From Albula goreensis (taxonomy: Eukaryota > Chordata > Actinopteri > Albuliformes > Albulidae): a stretch of 64,000 nucleotides of DNA. Under the pieces are notes generated by a model. The model was given only the letters and a program-made list of their open reading frames with translations. It had not been told where the DNA came from and did not search any database. The position numbers and the translations under genes are program-made. The stretch covers positions 3,495,552 to 3,559,551 of the forward strand of contig CM040764.1 of NCBI GenBank assembly GCA_022829145.1. The letters are read 5' to 3'. Of the stretch, positions 1 through 13,610 are shown piece by piece; the stretch's first letter is position 1; every line of letters starts with the position of its first letter.

Positions 1-578
1 CTCAGAAAAACACTAAATAAACAAAAGAAACATGAACCTGTATCACGTTTCTTTTCCATTCGTGCTTTCTCCCTTGCATTTGAGATTCTGTAGTTATGTG
101 AAATGGTTTGAAACAGGTACAAAGAGTCTGAGGGCTGAGAAAGGTGCATTAATCCTTTGCAAAAGACGAACGGGGATAGAGAATGACACAAATAAGACAA
201 CGCCACAAGAATCGAGTCACAGAAACAGCACTCGGGCAAACACAAAAAGCCTCCCGACAACAGAATGAGGAAGCAAACCAAGCAAGACCGACACAAAGGC
301 TTAAAGTCGTCATGAACTTCCCATAGAAATACAGAATCTTAGAGAGAGCATTAACACAGACAAAGAGGATCCCCCCTCCCTTCCCCTTGTTGAGAGTGAA
401 TGAAAATCAACAGAAACCACAGGAAGGATCAGTGTCTCTTTTGCTATCCACTGCTCCACTGTCAGGTGTGAAAAGGTGCATGCTGGGACATCATGAGGGG
501 GCATTTTAGTGGTTCATTTGTTTTTTTAAACCAAAGATGAAACATAGCTGAGAGACAACTTAATGGACTGCATGAACA

Positions 579-693
<115 letters not shown>

Positions 694-768
694 CAGCAGA
701 AGTAAATGACATTTAAAATCATATAAAGACCTCTTTGCCATACAAAAAAATGGATCTTTTTGGCTTAC

Positions 769-906
769 TTCTTTTGCATTCAGATCCAGAATCATTTTCA
801 TAAAGTCATGCAGACTGAGTTTGATGCTGAGTTTTTGTTTTCTCCATTTAGGGTTGAAGACATTGTTCTGGGCCTTCACACAAGGCAAGCCAGATTCTTG
901 GACTCC
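769..906 (-). CDS. candidate internal exon (46 codons) of an unrecognised gene
   Basis: The acceptor GGTTTTCTTATTCCAG and the donor GCAAAAGAA before GTAAGCC bound 138 bases open in phase 0. The translation begins GVQESGLPCVKAQNN and ends SLHDFMKMILDLNAKE, with a balanced, protein-like composition. No family recognised. It has the same strand and phase as the candidates at 7883 and 2539. Confidence 0.35.
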
Positions 907-2538
907 CTGGAATAAGAAAACCGGAGGCATGGAACAGTCCACTGTAAGGAGCAGGGGGTGGGGAGGGGGGTGCGGATGTGAGGGCCAAGAACTTCTGACC
1001 GCATGTGACCCCCAACTACACTTACAGCAGATCAGCAATTTCACACCATTTCCTGTACACAGTATACCTAAAGGGCTCCATGGGCTGTTCTCCAACTAGC
1101 TTAGCTGTGAAATTTCAATTAAGGAAGTTGAAATTAAAATGTTTGCATGGTATAACTGATTGAAAATGATTCAGAATTTTCTTCAGAGAAAAACAAAACC
1201 ATATTTTATGATTAAGTCTAGTTTAACCAGAAGTTCAGCCAAACATACACATTTATAGCGAGCAAATGGGCCGTTTCAAAATGCTCAATGTGTCCAGCCA
1301 AACAATTTTTCTGTGCTTTTATTTTCTCCTCAAAAAAACCTCAAAGCCTTCAAAGCTGGCCTACCAGCCGTTTCTGAGGGGACGCAATGGGCTATGACCT
1401 TACGCCTGGTTTCATCTGGACAGGTGGAGGAACGCCATTTGTTATACTTTGTCACTGCAGAGCGTAAATAACTAAAATTAGCCTTGTTGCCATTATGTAA
1501 TTGCTAAAAATATGTCAGTCCCAGAGATATTGATATTTCTGTAACTCCTATCCAATGGCAAACATTTATTTTTCAATGGTTCACCTCAGCAATTTCGATT
1601 TATAACGGCAATTCACACCAATAGCCAATAGCGCAGCGATAAAACAAACCAAATTTTCTGACTCTGAGAGTGAAAGGGTGTAAGTCATTGAGATGGAACA
1701 GGGAGGTGGATGGTGCCGAGCCGGCTGGGGTTTTGCAGGCACGTAAACAAACAAGCTGAAACCTGCTGCTGCTAACTCCGCGAGGGAACGTCGGCGACGT
1801 GTCGCTGGAAACCGCCCAAGCCGGGGACGGAGCCCTGCCCCACTCCGCTGTGCTCCAGCCTGAGCCGCGCCTTAACTGCATAACGACGGTTACGACAGAG
1901 CAACAACAATCACCGCGGTGGCAACCCCCCGGAACATGCACCGTGACACTGTGCCTTCAAGACCAGTTTTTGACCCCCCGGGAGTTTAAAATGGAGTGCT
2001 GGTGTCAAAGGTCAAAGACTGTGGCATAAAGCTTTAGTTACCCAGGTTTCCCAGTAAGTGAGTGAGTTCTAGAGTTCAATACAGAAACTAGGCCGTTGTC
2101 CTGTGTATAGTGTGCAGTTGTAGTTGCAGTATATGTATATAGAGGACAGAACAGGGGTCTAAACTCGAGGTAGTGACTGGGTCTGAACACAAAGTTATAA
2201 GTAGCTCGGGGTCGTATCAGGTTCAAATCTATGCATCTCTCAGTATATCCTTACATCCTTCTTAGTGACTCAGCAGAGCAGGCAACATCAGTACTTTGTC
2301 TCTAGAATGGCGCGGGACAACAGAGCATTCACCAATCATTTGTTACGGCTTGTCAGAGCAAAGACAAAAACACCAAACGTAAACAGGTTTTCTTGACTCC
2401 CAGCCAATAAGCGGACACATCAGAAGAGTCTGGGCCAGCAGACAGGAAGGGGGAGTTAAACCCTCTATCCGGAGCGCCGAACCACCTGTGAACAGAGGAG
2501 GAGGAGGAAGAGGAAGAGGAGAAGAAAAGGGTGCTTAC
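907..2538. other. non-coding stretch, left arm
   Basis: No supported gene. A CpG-richer island lies at about 1690-1990, with open frames on both strands that lack splice or homology support. Confidence 0.4.
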
Positions 2539-2568
2539 CTGTGGCGCGGCAGGGGTGATCCTTAATCT
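2539..2568 (-). CDS. candidate 30-nt microexon of an unrecognised gene
   Basis: A very strong acceptor (a CT-rich tract ending CTCCCTTTTCAG) is followed after 30 bases by a consensus donor (CCACAG before GTAAGC). In phase 0, as the flanking candidates require, it reads RLRITPAAPQ. No homology recognised; the evidence is splice-site quality only. Confidence 0.3.
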
Positions 2569-5138
2569 CTGAAAAGGGAGAAAAAGAGAAAGGACGATGA
2601 GGACGGAGGAGGAGCTGGGAGCGTTTCGCTTCCCTTGTGCTATTTAGCATACCTGGCGTGAATTAATGGTCATCTGGAATGTGCAAGACTTTCTCACGAG
2701 GAGCGAAAGGGAATTAGTAACAGCTCTATGCCTTTAATTTGTGGCTCTAAGAGGGCGCCAAAGTATTTAAGGGCAAATTGGGTATTGGGAGCGAGACAGG
2801 GGAGGGGAAGTGGTAGTATTGAATGAAAATGAGGTTTAAAAGCGGGTCAATGGGTTTCCGCATGGCTCATGTAGGATGCACGCTCGAATCTGAGCCCTGC
2901 AACTGGGTGTCCGAGACCCAGCTACGCTATCGCCGGCTATGGCTGGAGTTCAGCTTTGGTGGGGCAGTGTGTTGGGGAGTGATAGGGGTTAAGACAGTCA
3001 AGGTCTTTAATCGCTGCTCTCTAGCGGCCACTACTGGCCAGCCAGGCACCTGCAGATTAAAAAACAAAGCACAACGATATTGTCATCCGAATTTAATTGG
3101 TGGTGTATCTGCAGTGTGGAGAGAAGCTCATCACATGAATGGGAGGAGTCACATGCTAAGGCTCTCTCCTCCAGATGTTGGTAGTGGGGAAACTACAAGC
3201 TGGTTAGGGTAAGAATAAGGGGGGAAAATCCTCAAATATCAAGGTCAATAAACAACAAATAATGTGTTTATTGGCCTGGAATAGTCACAAAACTAACTGA
3301 AAATACATTCCTGGAAGTGTTTGTTTTAAGATGCTCCCAACCCAGTAGCAACCCCCTCTCTCCAATGCCCATCTCCTAGTACCACATATTTCACAAGTTT
3401 CAAATGAAATGATGAGGAAATAACAATGACTGTTTTTCACATGATTCCAATCCCCAGAAAGTTGCCATTCGCCCTCTTGCTCGTAAAAAGGTGCTTGTTT
3501 GATGTACCTGTCTCCTTGGAGTCATTCCAATTAGTGCAGTCACCTTTCGCACACATTAACAGCTGCTATCGTTTGGTAGTGTTGCCACAAGACTACCTTT
3601 GACCTTTGTCTGGGCATACCAGAGAATGGGATGTGGACCCCTTGAGGGGCTGCATTAAGCCGCTGGCATCACTGTCGACCCACTAAAATAAAACCCAATA
3701 AGGCCCTGACGACAGGACCCATCTGGAACCACCTACGCAGTTGCTGGGGGTGATGCTTTTGACCGTACCACCATCAGGTCCGCCATAAAGAAAGAATGCA
3801 TCCTGCCCTCCGAAGCAATTACTTCAATTACACCTTTTGCGAGTTCGAAAATGATTTTCTTGAACTGGAGGGAGGCCCCGCAGCCTGGAGGTGAGGCAAT
3901 GTAATGAACGGAGAATGTCTGACATGTTTGTTTGATTTATGGGCCTTACATTTACAGTGAAGAGATGGGTTCAGACTGACTCAGGACCGGATGAAGGTGG
4001 GTTAAAGCTTAAAGTCGCACAACCAGCAACCATAAATACGCCAAAAATCTTGTGTAACCCCAGTGTGCCAGAGCCGTGGGGGATATATCAGCAACAAGAC
4101 TTTGCTTGCCTGACAGGCACTGCGTTCAAATGGGAGTAACATACACAAAGCAGGCTCTGTGCCACCTTCTCCCTTTCAACAGCCCTTACCTACACCTTGA
4201 TACAGGACACGACATTAAACTAAAAGGTTCTCTCACACAGTAACTTGCAATTATCACTATTTATTAGACACTGCAAAAGAGCTGCTTCTTTCAGCAACTG
4301 AACTTTGTAAGAACATTGTAGGAACAAGTTCTGTCATCAAGGCAGACTCAGTCCCACTTAACCCCACTATGACATCAAAATTATCATTCAATTATGACAT
4401 CATAAAGACAGTCAAAGATAATAACCCATCAATCAAATAGGTAAACAATCAGCCAGTTATGACATCATGAGTGTGTGGACAGCATAACAATCATAAGGGT
4501 GGAATCCAAAAGGAATACAACTTTTACAAAATTTCCAAATACACTATGTGTTTTAAAAATATATAACGCATCTCCATTTCCATACAGACGGATGAATGAG
4601 TAAACATGTAAATGCCAAGCGTACATTTTTTCTACTGTACGGCATCATTTATATCATAAAAAAGCTTTCCCTTTCATGAGCCATATTTGTCTTTGTTGGT
4701 TATTCTGCCCAAATGGGGTCTTGTGACTCCAAGGTAGCTCAAGAGGTGATTTGAGTAGATAAAGAGGGAACTCAAATAAATAAGAGTTCTGTAACTGTGA
4801 TCCTGTAACTGGCAGAAGTTTGGCACTGGGGTTACACAACCGGATTTTCAGCCTGAAAGTTGCCGGCGTGAGTGCAGAGTCATGCACAACGACTAGGTGT
4901 TGAGCTCGGGCAGGAGCTCCACCGTATAACCGGAGGGTACGTGATTATGTCAGACAGGAAATCCGTCCCGGATCCCCAGGATCAGGCAGCGAGAACACAA
5001 ATGATGCCATTAAGGACACATCGCTGAAGTTCCAGCGCTCCCTGCAGCCAACTGTCAGCCTGCAAAGAATGCTTCTAAGCCAATCATTTTCTTTCCTTTA
5101 TCCCTGTGCAATATCATTGCAAATGGGAGGAACTTCTA

Positions 5139-5235
5139 TGCAGGGCCGGCCCGACGCATAAGCAAACTAAGGACTTGATAAGGCCCCCCATGGCCACCAG
5201 AGGGTCCCCACTATTGTTCGGTTGGGGGGCCCCCA
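5139..5235 (+). mobile_element. possible hAT-type DNA transposon fragment
   Basis: It begins CAGGGCCGGCCCGACGCATA and continues into AGGCCCCC and GGGGGGCCCCC, a terminal pattern widespread in non-autonomous hAT-like elements of vertebrates. There is no transposase, and the other end was not found. Confidence 0.3.
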
Positions 5236-6639
5236 ACTATCAAATTCTGCTTAGGACTCAGGTTAGAGGTCTCAACCTATCAATGAAAACCCTGGGACAC
5301 ACTAGAAAAGGTAGCACTCTGGACATAAAAAATATCTGGATAAGCCAGGTACAAAGTAGTCCAGTTAAATGTCTGTACAAAGGACACAAACAAGGTTTGT
5401 GGGAGGCTAGATTCTAGGGTGAGTGTTAGGCTGAACGCACAAAGCATTCACAAGAGTGCCGAGCACGGTCTGCTTTAATCATGTGGTACATGCCCTATAC
5501 AATGGGGCCAACCAAGCACTTTCCCAGGGTTTCCCTTTCCACCACCACCAGTACCATTTGTCCAGTTTCCCAAAGGTTTCATTTTTAAACAGCTCTTCAC
5601 TTGTTTTCTCTCAAAAAACACACCTTTGCTTTCAAGTGTCAGTGCTTTGTATGTATCACATGATGATAGCAAGTCATGCTACTTACCTTCCCGCCCTTTG
5701 TGGTCAACCTTATCTGCCTTTTAAATCAAGCACCTCCTTGTCCCGAGGGACAAATAAAGCGAACCCAAGAGTTGGCGAAGGCCCCAATGGGCACAGCCTA
5801 GATGTTGAACAGGGTGTGAGCTTCAATGAATGACAGACACAAATGAGGATTGAGGAAAATGACCAGCAGTAATCTCTGTGGTCCCCCAGTCGCTAAAGCA
5901 AGTTAAGCAGGGTATTAACGAAATGGACACCATGTTCTTCCAGACTCTTAATGACTTTTCCAGCCGTTCCATAAACACTCCCATCTAAGGGCACGGTAAT
6001 TGCAAAATGTACAACTGGACGCCAGTAATTCCTCTCAGCGATTTGTGTCCTGATTGAGATGCCGTGGGTGCCTGTGTGCTTGTGATGCTCAAGGCCCGCA
6101 ACCATGGCAACAGGCATCCACCCGTTAAACAGCGAGATGGGCTCTGAGCCTCGCAGGCAGGGGGAAAATCGGGCCGCACGTCCACCTCGACACCACCGCA
6201 GGCCGCGCACCACGCGGACACAAGTGGGTAACCGTGGGAACCGAAACAGGAGCTGCCACGATCCGCCGTCCTCATGTGTCATCAACCCCAAAGGTTCATT
6301 TCATTCTATTCCGGGCCATGACACAGCAGTGGTGTATTTTAATGAAGAAACAAAACAAAAAAAAACATGATGGGAATGATGACTCACCAAGCTGACCACC
6401 GCACCCCACCCCACCCTAACCAGCCTAACCCACACCCACCCCACACCTGTCGCCCTCGCCTCATTAGCGGTGCGTTTTACATGGGGGGTCAGGGGGTGTC
6501 TGGAGGCCCAGGGAAGTCCAGGGGGGCTAATGAACTTTACAGATCTGCTTCGGCCACATGCTAGACGCTTGTACATTCCTCCAGGGCTAAGTTTAACCTT
6601 CCTGACCGCCACTGAATTCGCCTATACCCCCTGCATACA

Positions 6640-7030
6640 GTCACATACCCCTCTCATGCACCATGCAGAAACACTGGCACACGCTCATACACTCTAAGAG
6701 ACACACTACACACAATCTTACACAGACAATATACACACACTCAAGCAACCATATACAAATACACTCATACACAGGCACCCACCAACACAAAAATGCACAC
6801 ACAGACATAGACACAGACATAGACACACAGATACACACAAAAGGACACACAAATGGACACATTCACATACTGGCATCTGAAATACCCATAGAAATACATA
6901 CACACAAGCACAGATTCACAGCTGCATGCACACAAGAATACACAGCGGAGACATGAATGCATATATGGAAACACACACACACATACACATAAGCAGCAAA
7001 ACAAGCGCTCTCTCTCTCACACACAACACA
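6640..7030. repeat. CA-rich degenerate microsatellite region
   Basis: Nearly 400 bases of interrupted ACAC/ATAC motifs. It produces long but low-complexity frames on both strands. Confidence 0.85.
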
Positions 7031-7882
7031 CTGAACACTTGTTACTAATGAGTAACTAAAACTCTGTTTCAACTCCTTGGCAGTGACTTAAGGGATATAC
7101 AGTGAATAGTGAAATGAAAAAAGTTCACTTGTTAATTGTTTAGATATGTTTCTCTTCAAATATGACATATAACAGTTAATTCGCGAGATTACAGCGCAGG
7201 GAAGAGCTTCAAATCTTACACCTGTGGATTACAGTTCCACTCTTAAGGAAACATAAACAGGCTAGATTAAAGTGTACGTGACGTCAGTTCAGGGAGTCTA
7301 CGTCTGATTTAAAGAGCATTCTGAAATCCCACACGAAAAATACCTTATATCTGAGCTCTCCGGTAGACTGCGTATTACACAAGCAATCGGATGACTGCCA
7401 AATAAAATCAAAGCACGAGCACGTGCATGGGTTTTCTTGCGACATCCCCTCAGTAAGAATTTGTTCAATAATTCATTCAATGAACACAACTGGTTTGGTG
7501 GGCGATGGTTAGGTCACAGATGAACCAAAGGGGTCACGCGTTTAAATCCCGACGTCAATTAGTACTACTATGGGATAGTACTTCATGGTGACCACAAATG
7601 AGCAGTTAAGTTATATTTAATAACTACGAATGAGATGTGATACTGCATCTAAAGCAATACTCGATAAGATGGGAATCCATTGTCAATATGGGCTTTAGTA
7701 GATTAAAAAATGTTGCTTTAATTGAACAAAGGGTCTTAATTTCTATTTATTGAAATAAAGGAGCCCCATTTTAGATTGAAGCTCAGTTTGTACTGATATT
7801 GGGCTTCTGATATTCGGATAATCGGTCCATTGTAAAACTGCAAATGTTGACATAGTGATTTAATACACAGACGGTCTCTCAC

Positions 7883-8095
7883 CTGGCATAACTTCAGTAC
7901 GGTCCAGCAAATGATGTAAGCCGATAAGGTGAATTTTGCCCTCATGTAACGCTCAGGCAAACAGGTGAGGTGCATTTGCACTTCGTCCAATCCACCTTCC
8001 AGGTGGACATTATTTCCTTCTCCGTTGCCCCCGAAGTCGCTCCTCTCCTCGGCAGGCGATGCGCTGCAGGCGCTGTTGATGTTATTGCCGTCCAT
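7883..8095 (-). CDS. candidate first coding exon of an unrecognised gene
   Basis: An open frame starts with ATG in a fair context (GAAGAGATGG) and runs 71 codons to a good donor, TGCCAG before GTGAGAG, in phase 0. It begins MDGNNINSACSASPAEERSD, then an acidic Gly/Asn-rich stretch, then CLPERYMRAKFTLSAYIICW, whose end could be a helix or membrane segment. I do not recognise the protein. A CpG-richer stretch lies at 8000-8180. It may join the exons proposed at 2539 and 769. Chance cannot be excluded. Confidence 0.35.
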
Positions 8096-11000
8096 CTCTT
8101 CGTCCGCGTTTCTTTTCCAAAACTACATAATTACCACCCCGGGATCCGCCATCCGTCCTCAGAAGCTAAATCCAGACGTCCACAGTGCACTGTGTTTCTA
8201 ATGTACCGGCTTACAAAAATATACAAACAGAAAAGTCTTGCCTTGTTTAGAACGTGGTTTACAGAAAGTTTGTGGAAAAGGCACCGTACCCATGTCTCGT
8301 CCGCTTCATTAATACTGGCAAACCTTGACAGTCGTTAGCTTTTAAAATAACCCATGAAAGACGCTGTGTATTGCACACAAGATAAATATAGTCCTGGCTT
8401 AACAACCCCGCTAAGAGCTTCCAAACTCCTCTTGCCAAAATAGAGGAGACAGTCATTCCTCCTCTCCGCGGCTGCCTTGTGTTGAACAAAGTGGCGCTAT
8501 CGAGATGAGCTAGCAGCAACGAAAATGATATGACGCTGACAAGCATTTTTCTTTTACGCAAGTGACTTTGTAGATGATTTTGTAGATGAACGAGTAAAAT
8601 TTAAGAAGATTCTATCGTGCAATATTATAGAAATAATTACCATTTGGTTTCATGACAATGGGTGAGTAGCGACTGGAATTTATGTGTAGGAGTGACCCAG
8701 AGAATTTTGGACTGCTTCCTAAACGATTTTTTATGATGCATAAAATGATACGGTAAAATAGTCAAAGCACGACAAGAAGCCAAACTTTTCTTGGCTCTTA
8801 TTGTTCTTTATTCACAACTTTTTTATTGCAGGAAAGCAATGTTGTAAAACGCCAAGATTTGCCCCTTAACAGTTAAGTTTTATTCTCCGCGAGCTGACTT
8901 GGCAACCGGAGTGTGACCTCGCGGTGGCCTAGATTGTGGAAGCGTCACATTTTGGATCTTGCAGGTGCCTTGGGACATGAGCACACAAGTGAGGGGGCTG
9001 GGGGGGAGCAGATACTGAGCTGAGAGAGACCATAATAGCCCAGCTCACCAAATCCCCGTCCATCGTCCGGAAAACACTGCAGCTGCGCGCAAACAGACCA
9101 CCTTATTGTTCCCGTCCGCCTCCATCCAGCCTGCTGGTCCTGATGCAGGCGGATCTTAACTGAAGTCTCTCTCTCTCTATTGCTATAGTGCTGTGTTCAC
9201 AAAACCAAAGAGAGCGGTATTGAGTAGCCTATTTTGGTGAAATGTTACGGTCAATAATAAACACTGCGTAAATAACTTGCCAATGAAGCAAATAGCCGCG
9301 GGCTCCAGGCACCCAAAACCCATTTGTTCACGATCAATATTAGGGCAGACATCAGACGTTTTATCTGGGCAGCACTGTGGAAGCCCAAACCCGGGGTTTC
9401 CATGGCGAAAACCTCTCGCCAAAGCAGTAAAGCGGTTAAGCTACGATCAAACGGACAATAGGGCGTCTGTGTTGTGCTTTTTATGAACGTCAAATTAAAA
9501 ATGTTAAACAGCGCTCGTGGACTTTGCTTGGCAAATGCCAAAGCGTCAGCAGGGCAAAGCCCTGACAAAGTTTGGATTTATTCGACACTTTCAAACACCC
9601 GCTGCGTGTCCTCACATTGACCACACTGCTGATTCCTCGGCAGTTTCTTGCTCTTCCATTAACCCCGGCAACATACCTGGCGTCATCTATCAGGTCATTA
9701 TCGCCTTCATTTCAACTTTCTAACATTCACTCACATTCGGCCATCTAGGACGTCTGATTTAATCACTTGTCTTTTTTTTTTGGTCTGTTTGTTTACTGAC
9801 CTATTGTACTGTTTTTATAAATTGCCTACATGTCATAAGTTGAAGCTGACTTTGCGACAGATCTTTTATTGTTAAAAGTTTTACATCAAATTATACATAT
9901 TTTAGGATGTTTCCCTAAGTTTTTTACTGACAGGCTGTTTTTATAAATTGATGTCCACCAAATACATATTTGCAATCAAACCCAATTTTGGGTTTTAGAC
10001 CCACAGCAACTGCAATGAACCCAATGGGTTAGACCCACAGCAACTGCACCCAAGACAGAAGAGAAACCAGGGAGAGACAAAAACTTTATTGTACGCGGCA
10101 CAGTATATACAATAACCTTCGAGTCATAGAAAACAGACAACTGTAATGTACATTTGAATGAATATTGCACAAAAATCACTTTGTGACATTAAAAAAATTA
10201 AAACATCTTTTTTTTTCGAAACATTTTTCCTAAATTCTCAGTTAAGTTAAAACTGGCAGATTCATAGAAATGATATATTGCACTTATAAAAGTTAGGCAT
10301 GCAGACACTTACATTCGTTGTTTTCACAAAATATGAACCGGACTTGCTATATTGTTACATAGTGTCTGAACAGCTATAGGTTTAACGCTGGTTTCTCATG
10401 CTATAATTGGATATACAAATAAAACGGAACCTCGTGTTCTTGGAGCTTAAAATAAATCCTGAGTTAGTTGTAATTTGTTAATCAATTTACAGATTTGCAG
10501 TTGGACCCATTAGTTGTTATTTATACATACAAAATAAAACAGTAGAAGAAAACCACCAAGAAGCTGTACTTGCTGTTAGGTAGCAATATTACACTTATGT
10601 TCTTAAATGATCATGTTCAGATTAATTAATTTCCAGACTGACATTCAAACCCAAAACAACATACACATGTCTCACTTAAATTCATACTGATCTTTGACAC
10701 TCCTATATTTACTATGAGAAATATGCAGGCAAAATACCATTGCTCAAGGGTGTGACAACTGTACACCATCCAAGAACTTAAACCTGCAATCTGCCAATTT
10801 GATCCAAATCCATGCCTACCTCTAGGGTTAATTTCTGCCCTAAACAGGAAGTGTTAAGGGTGTGTCTGATGTCACTTCCCCCTGAATGCCATTTTCTGTA
10901 GTCATAAAAAGTTATGCACGCTTAGAAATTTTTTCGCTCGTTCATGTATAGTTTTTTCCACAGTTCCTGCCACTTTGATGAAATATACAATATAAAAAGA

Positions 11001-12660
11001 GAGTACGAAATGGCTTGTAATATAGAGAATCATGGAGGTACCTTCAACAGTCGTCATCTTTGTTACATGTGTAGTCTAAAATTGTCTTGAATTCAATGGC
11101 AACATTAATGACAAGTTTGAAAGTTAATGACTCGTAAAAATGCCCTAACCAAGAGGTCCGAAGGAGTTAGATTCGTCCTGTCACTACAAGTTTGCGCTAG
11201 TAAATGGGCTGCTGAAGTACTGAAGCTATGAACACCCGGTACTCATATTTCCCTTGTGCTAATCAGGCCAAAAGAGGAGGGACGGGAGGCCGGGGCTGGC
11301 ATCTGGTGTTGCCATGTACACAGTCACCGACGGCAACTTCCATTGTTGATCCCCGGAACATCTGAACAACATGGCGGGGGCTGAAATCAAATGCTGCTTT
11401 ATGATTCGCTGGCAAAGTTTCATGGAATGGCATTCCTTCGCCCACTCAGCCACACCCCCTACCCTCCCCACCCCCCCAACTGTCCTCTGTTTCTCCCTCC
11501 CTCTTTCCCACTCCTTATCTCTCTGACTCCTTGTCTCTCTTTGCACTGTTCATCTCTCTCCCCATCTACCTCCCCGTCTATCTTTCAGTCTCTCTCTCTC
11601 CATTCTATCATTCTCTCTCTCCATTCTGTCTTTCAGTCCCTCTCTCCCACATTCTCTTTCTATTAATAATAGCTCATATTCTATAATCAGCTCTGAACTC
11701 CCTTGCTACAGTGTTAAATAGTCTATTGTTCTTGACCTTGGGTGTCAGGTTTCCTATTGCTTGCACTTGAGCCAAGTCACTCTGTTCTTGATTACATTTT
11801 TGGCAGTAACTTGTGTTTATGAATTTAATTGATATTATTGCTGTGGTTGCTTGCTTTTAATACTCTTTGCTGCACTCTGCATTGCACAGTTCCAATATAC
11901 TGTAACTGGGAATTTTCAAAATGTCACAAGCTAATAATGCTGTCTTGCCTCTCTGTGGGTTTGCTGGTTGTAAAAATAAGACACCTGCTACATTGCATTG
12001 TGGTTGACTGGCCACCAGGTGGCAGACTGTCCAGAGCTGCCTTGCAAAGACATGGAACAGTGCTTTTCAGAGGTAAAAGGTAAACGTTCACCCACATAAC
12101 TAAATTAAATGCGGCCTGTTTTCCTGGATGAACGTCAGGCAGATGCAGTGCAGATTCACAGATCTTATCATAAGCTGGATGGTTTATCCAACCAGGTGAG
12201 CTTGCTGAATCAGCCCGTCCGCATATCTCAAAGATCAGCACATCTTTAAATTTCCAGCAAATCCCCAGGAAAATGCAACAACTGAAATGAGGACTGACAT
12301 GTATTTTTATATAGCTGATGTTGTGTGCAAACTAATTTAGGTTTTGCTTTGGAAAGCTTGCCGAGTTACACAAGTTTACATTGTATTTTAGGCCATGTCT
12401 GTATCAAGCTTTGATGTAGTCTTGTTTCATTTCATCCAGTTTACAGCCAAATTCATTGGCTTTTTCATGCTCATGAAAACACTTCAGGATTCTGTTATGC
12501 CACTGTTCAAACTGTCACATTTTTTACTTTACCTACTACAAGTACCATTTCACAAGAATTCAAGGGCCACTTTTAAAGTGAACAGTCAATGCAAAACAAA
12601 TAAAACGACCTATAGCTTCAGGATGAATCAAAGGCAATGGTGAGAGGAGACGGACGAATG
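8096..12660. other. non-coding stretch
   Basis: No supported gene. Short pyrimidine-rich runs occur at 11440-11660 (CT/TCTC). An imperfect direct repeat of ATTTTGGGTTTAGACCCACAGCAACTG-like sequence occurs at about 9985-10050. Confidence 0.4.
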
Positions 12661-12664
12661 AGGT

Positions 12665-12835
12665 GTCACAACTGCAAAGATGGGCGGGGCTAAAACTGGC
12701 TGTCAATCACTGACTTCGTTCCACCAATCAAAATGTTTTTTCTCTTAACAGTAAAACACAAGGATTGGTTCATATCAGTAAGCAGCAGAAGCTCCACCTG
12801 CTTGTGATGTCATAAAACCCCACTCTCCCATCACA
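12665..12835 (-). repeat. dispersed repeat family A, reversed copy
   Basis: Read on the minus strand it has GGGTTTTATGACATC, AACCAATCC, ATTTTGATTGG and GTCAGTGATTGACAGCC in the same order as the copy at 45535-45725. Confidence 0.5.
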
Positions 12836-13335
12836 ATCAGATGATCGTTTTTAAATCATAAATCACATTCGATGTAAAGCGCTGACTTAGTAAAATCAAA
12901 ATGGAACACAGCTGTTTGTTGTCTCAGAAACAAAACGGCATTTAGTATGAGTGAGAATGACTCTCAGTAACCAAACCCAACATTCAAAAAACACATACAA
13001 AGTCCCATTCCTACAACCCATTATCTTACTGGATTAGCAAAGTCATAAAAAGAGAAAGTGATACATTACCTACAATATATGAAAAATCCAACAATTAAAG
13101 AATATATTTTTCATATATGTAAAAATATACCACAATAGAAAATATATCAGTATTATTTGTCATAAATGTTATTGCATGCATACACTGTATACATACACAA
13201 GCAGTATATTTTCCAATATATCCCATACATATATGTATATATATGAATATATTTTGAATATTTTGTATTTAATAGTTTATCCTACAGTGAAATTCATTAC
13301 TTTATTACAAAACACTCCATTAGTGATCTCTCCTC

Positions 13336-13610
13336 CAATCCTCTGACACTATCCTGTTAAATTATTGTATTCAATCCTCTGACACTATCCTGTTAAATTA
13401 TTGTATCCAATCCTCTGACACTATCCTGTTAAATTTTGTCCAATCCAACTATCCTATTGACAACTATCCTGTTAAATTATTCTTGACACTATCCAATTCT
13501 GTCCAATCCTTTGACACTATCCTGTTAAATTATTCTGTCCAATCCTCTGACACTATCCTGTTAAATTATTGTATCAAATCCTCTGACACTATCCTGTTAA
13601 ATTATTCTAT
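13336..13610. repeat. 36-bp minisatellite
   Basis: About seven and a half units of CAATCCTCTGACACTATCCT plus TGTTAAATTATTGTAT, with starts at 13336, 13372, 13408, 13504, 13540 and 13576. The middle (13430-13500) is shuffled by internal deletions. Confidence 0.95.

Larger units (their letters stand above)
2569..7882. other. non-coding stretch, left arm
   Basis: Apart from the repeats listed separately I see no gene. TATGACATCA-like blocks recur around 4368-4466 without a clear meaning. Confidence 0.4.

Noticed and set aside
5687-5713. 27-base exon candidate (IRLTTKGGK) with a consensus donor, minus strand
   Set aside because: The acceptor side (TTTAAAAGGCAG) lacks a pyrimidine tract, so it is much weaker than the other candidates.
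6640-7072. Overlapping Cys/Val/His-rich frames on both strands
   Set aside because: They arise from CA-rich microsatellite DNA; composition is pure repeat and there are no splice sites or homology.
8259-8561. Minus-strand frame with a signal-peptide-like start (MRKRKMLVSVISFSLLL)
   Set aside because: No downstream domain, no homology, and it lies in the presumed upstream region of the 7883-8095 candidate; probably chance.
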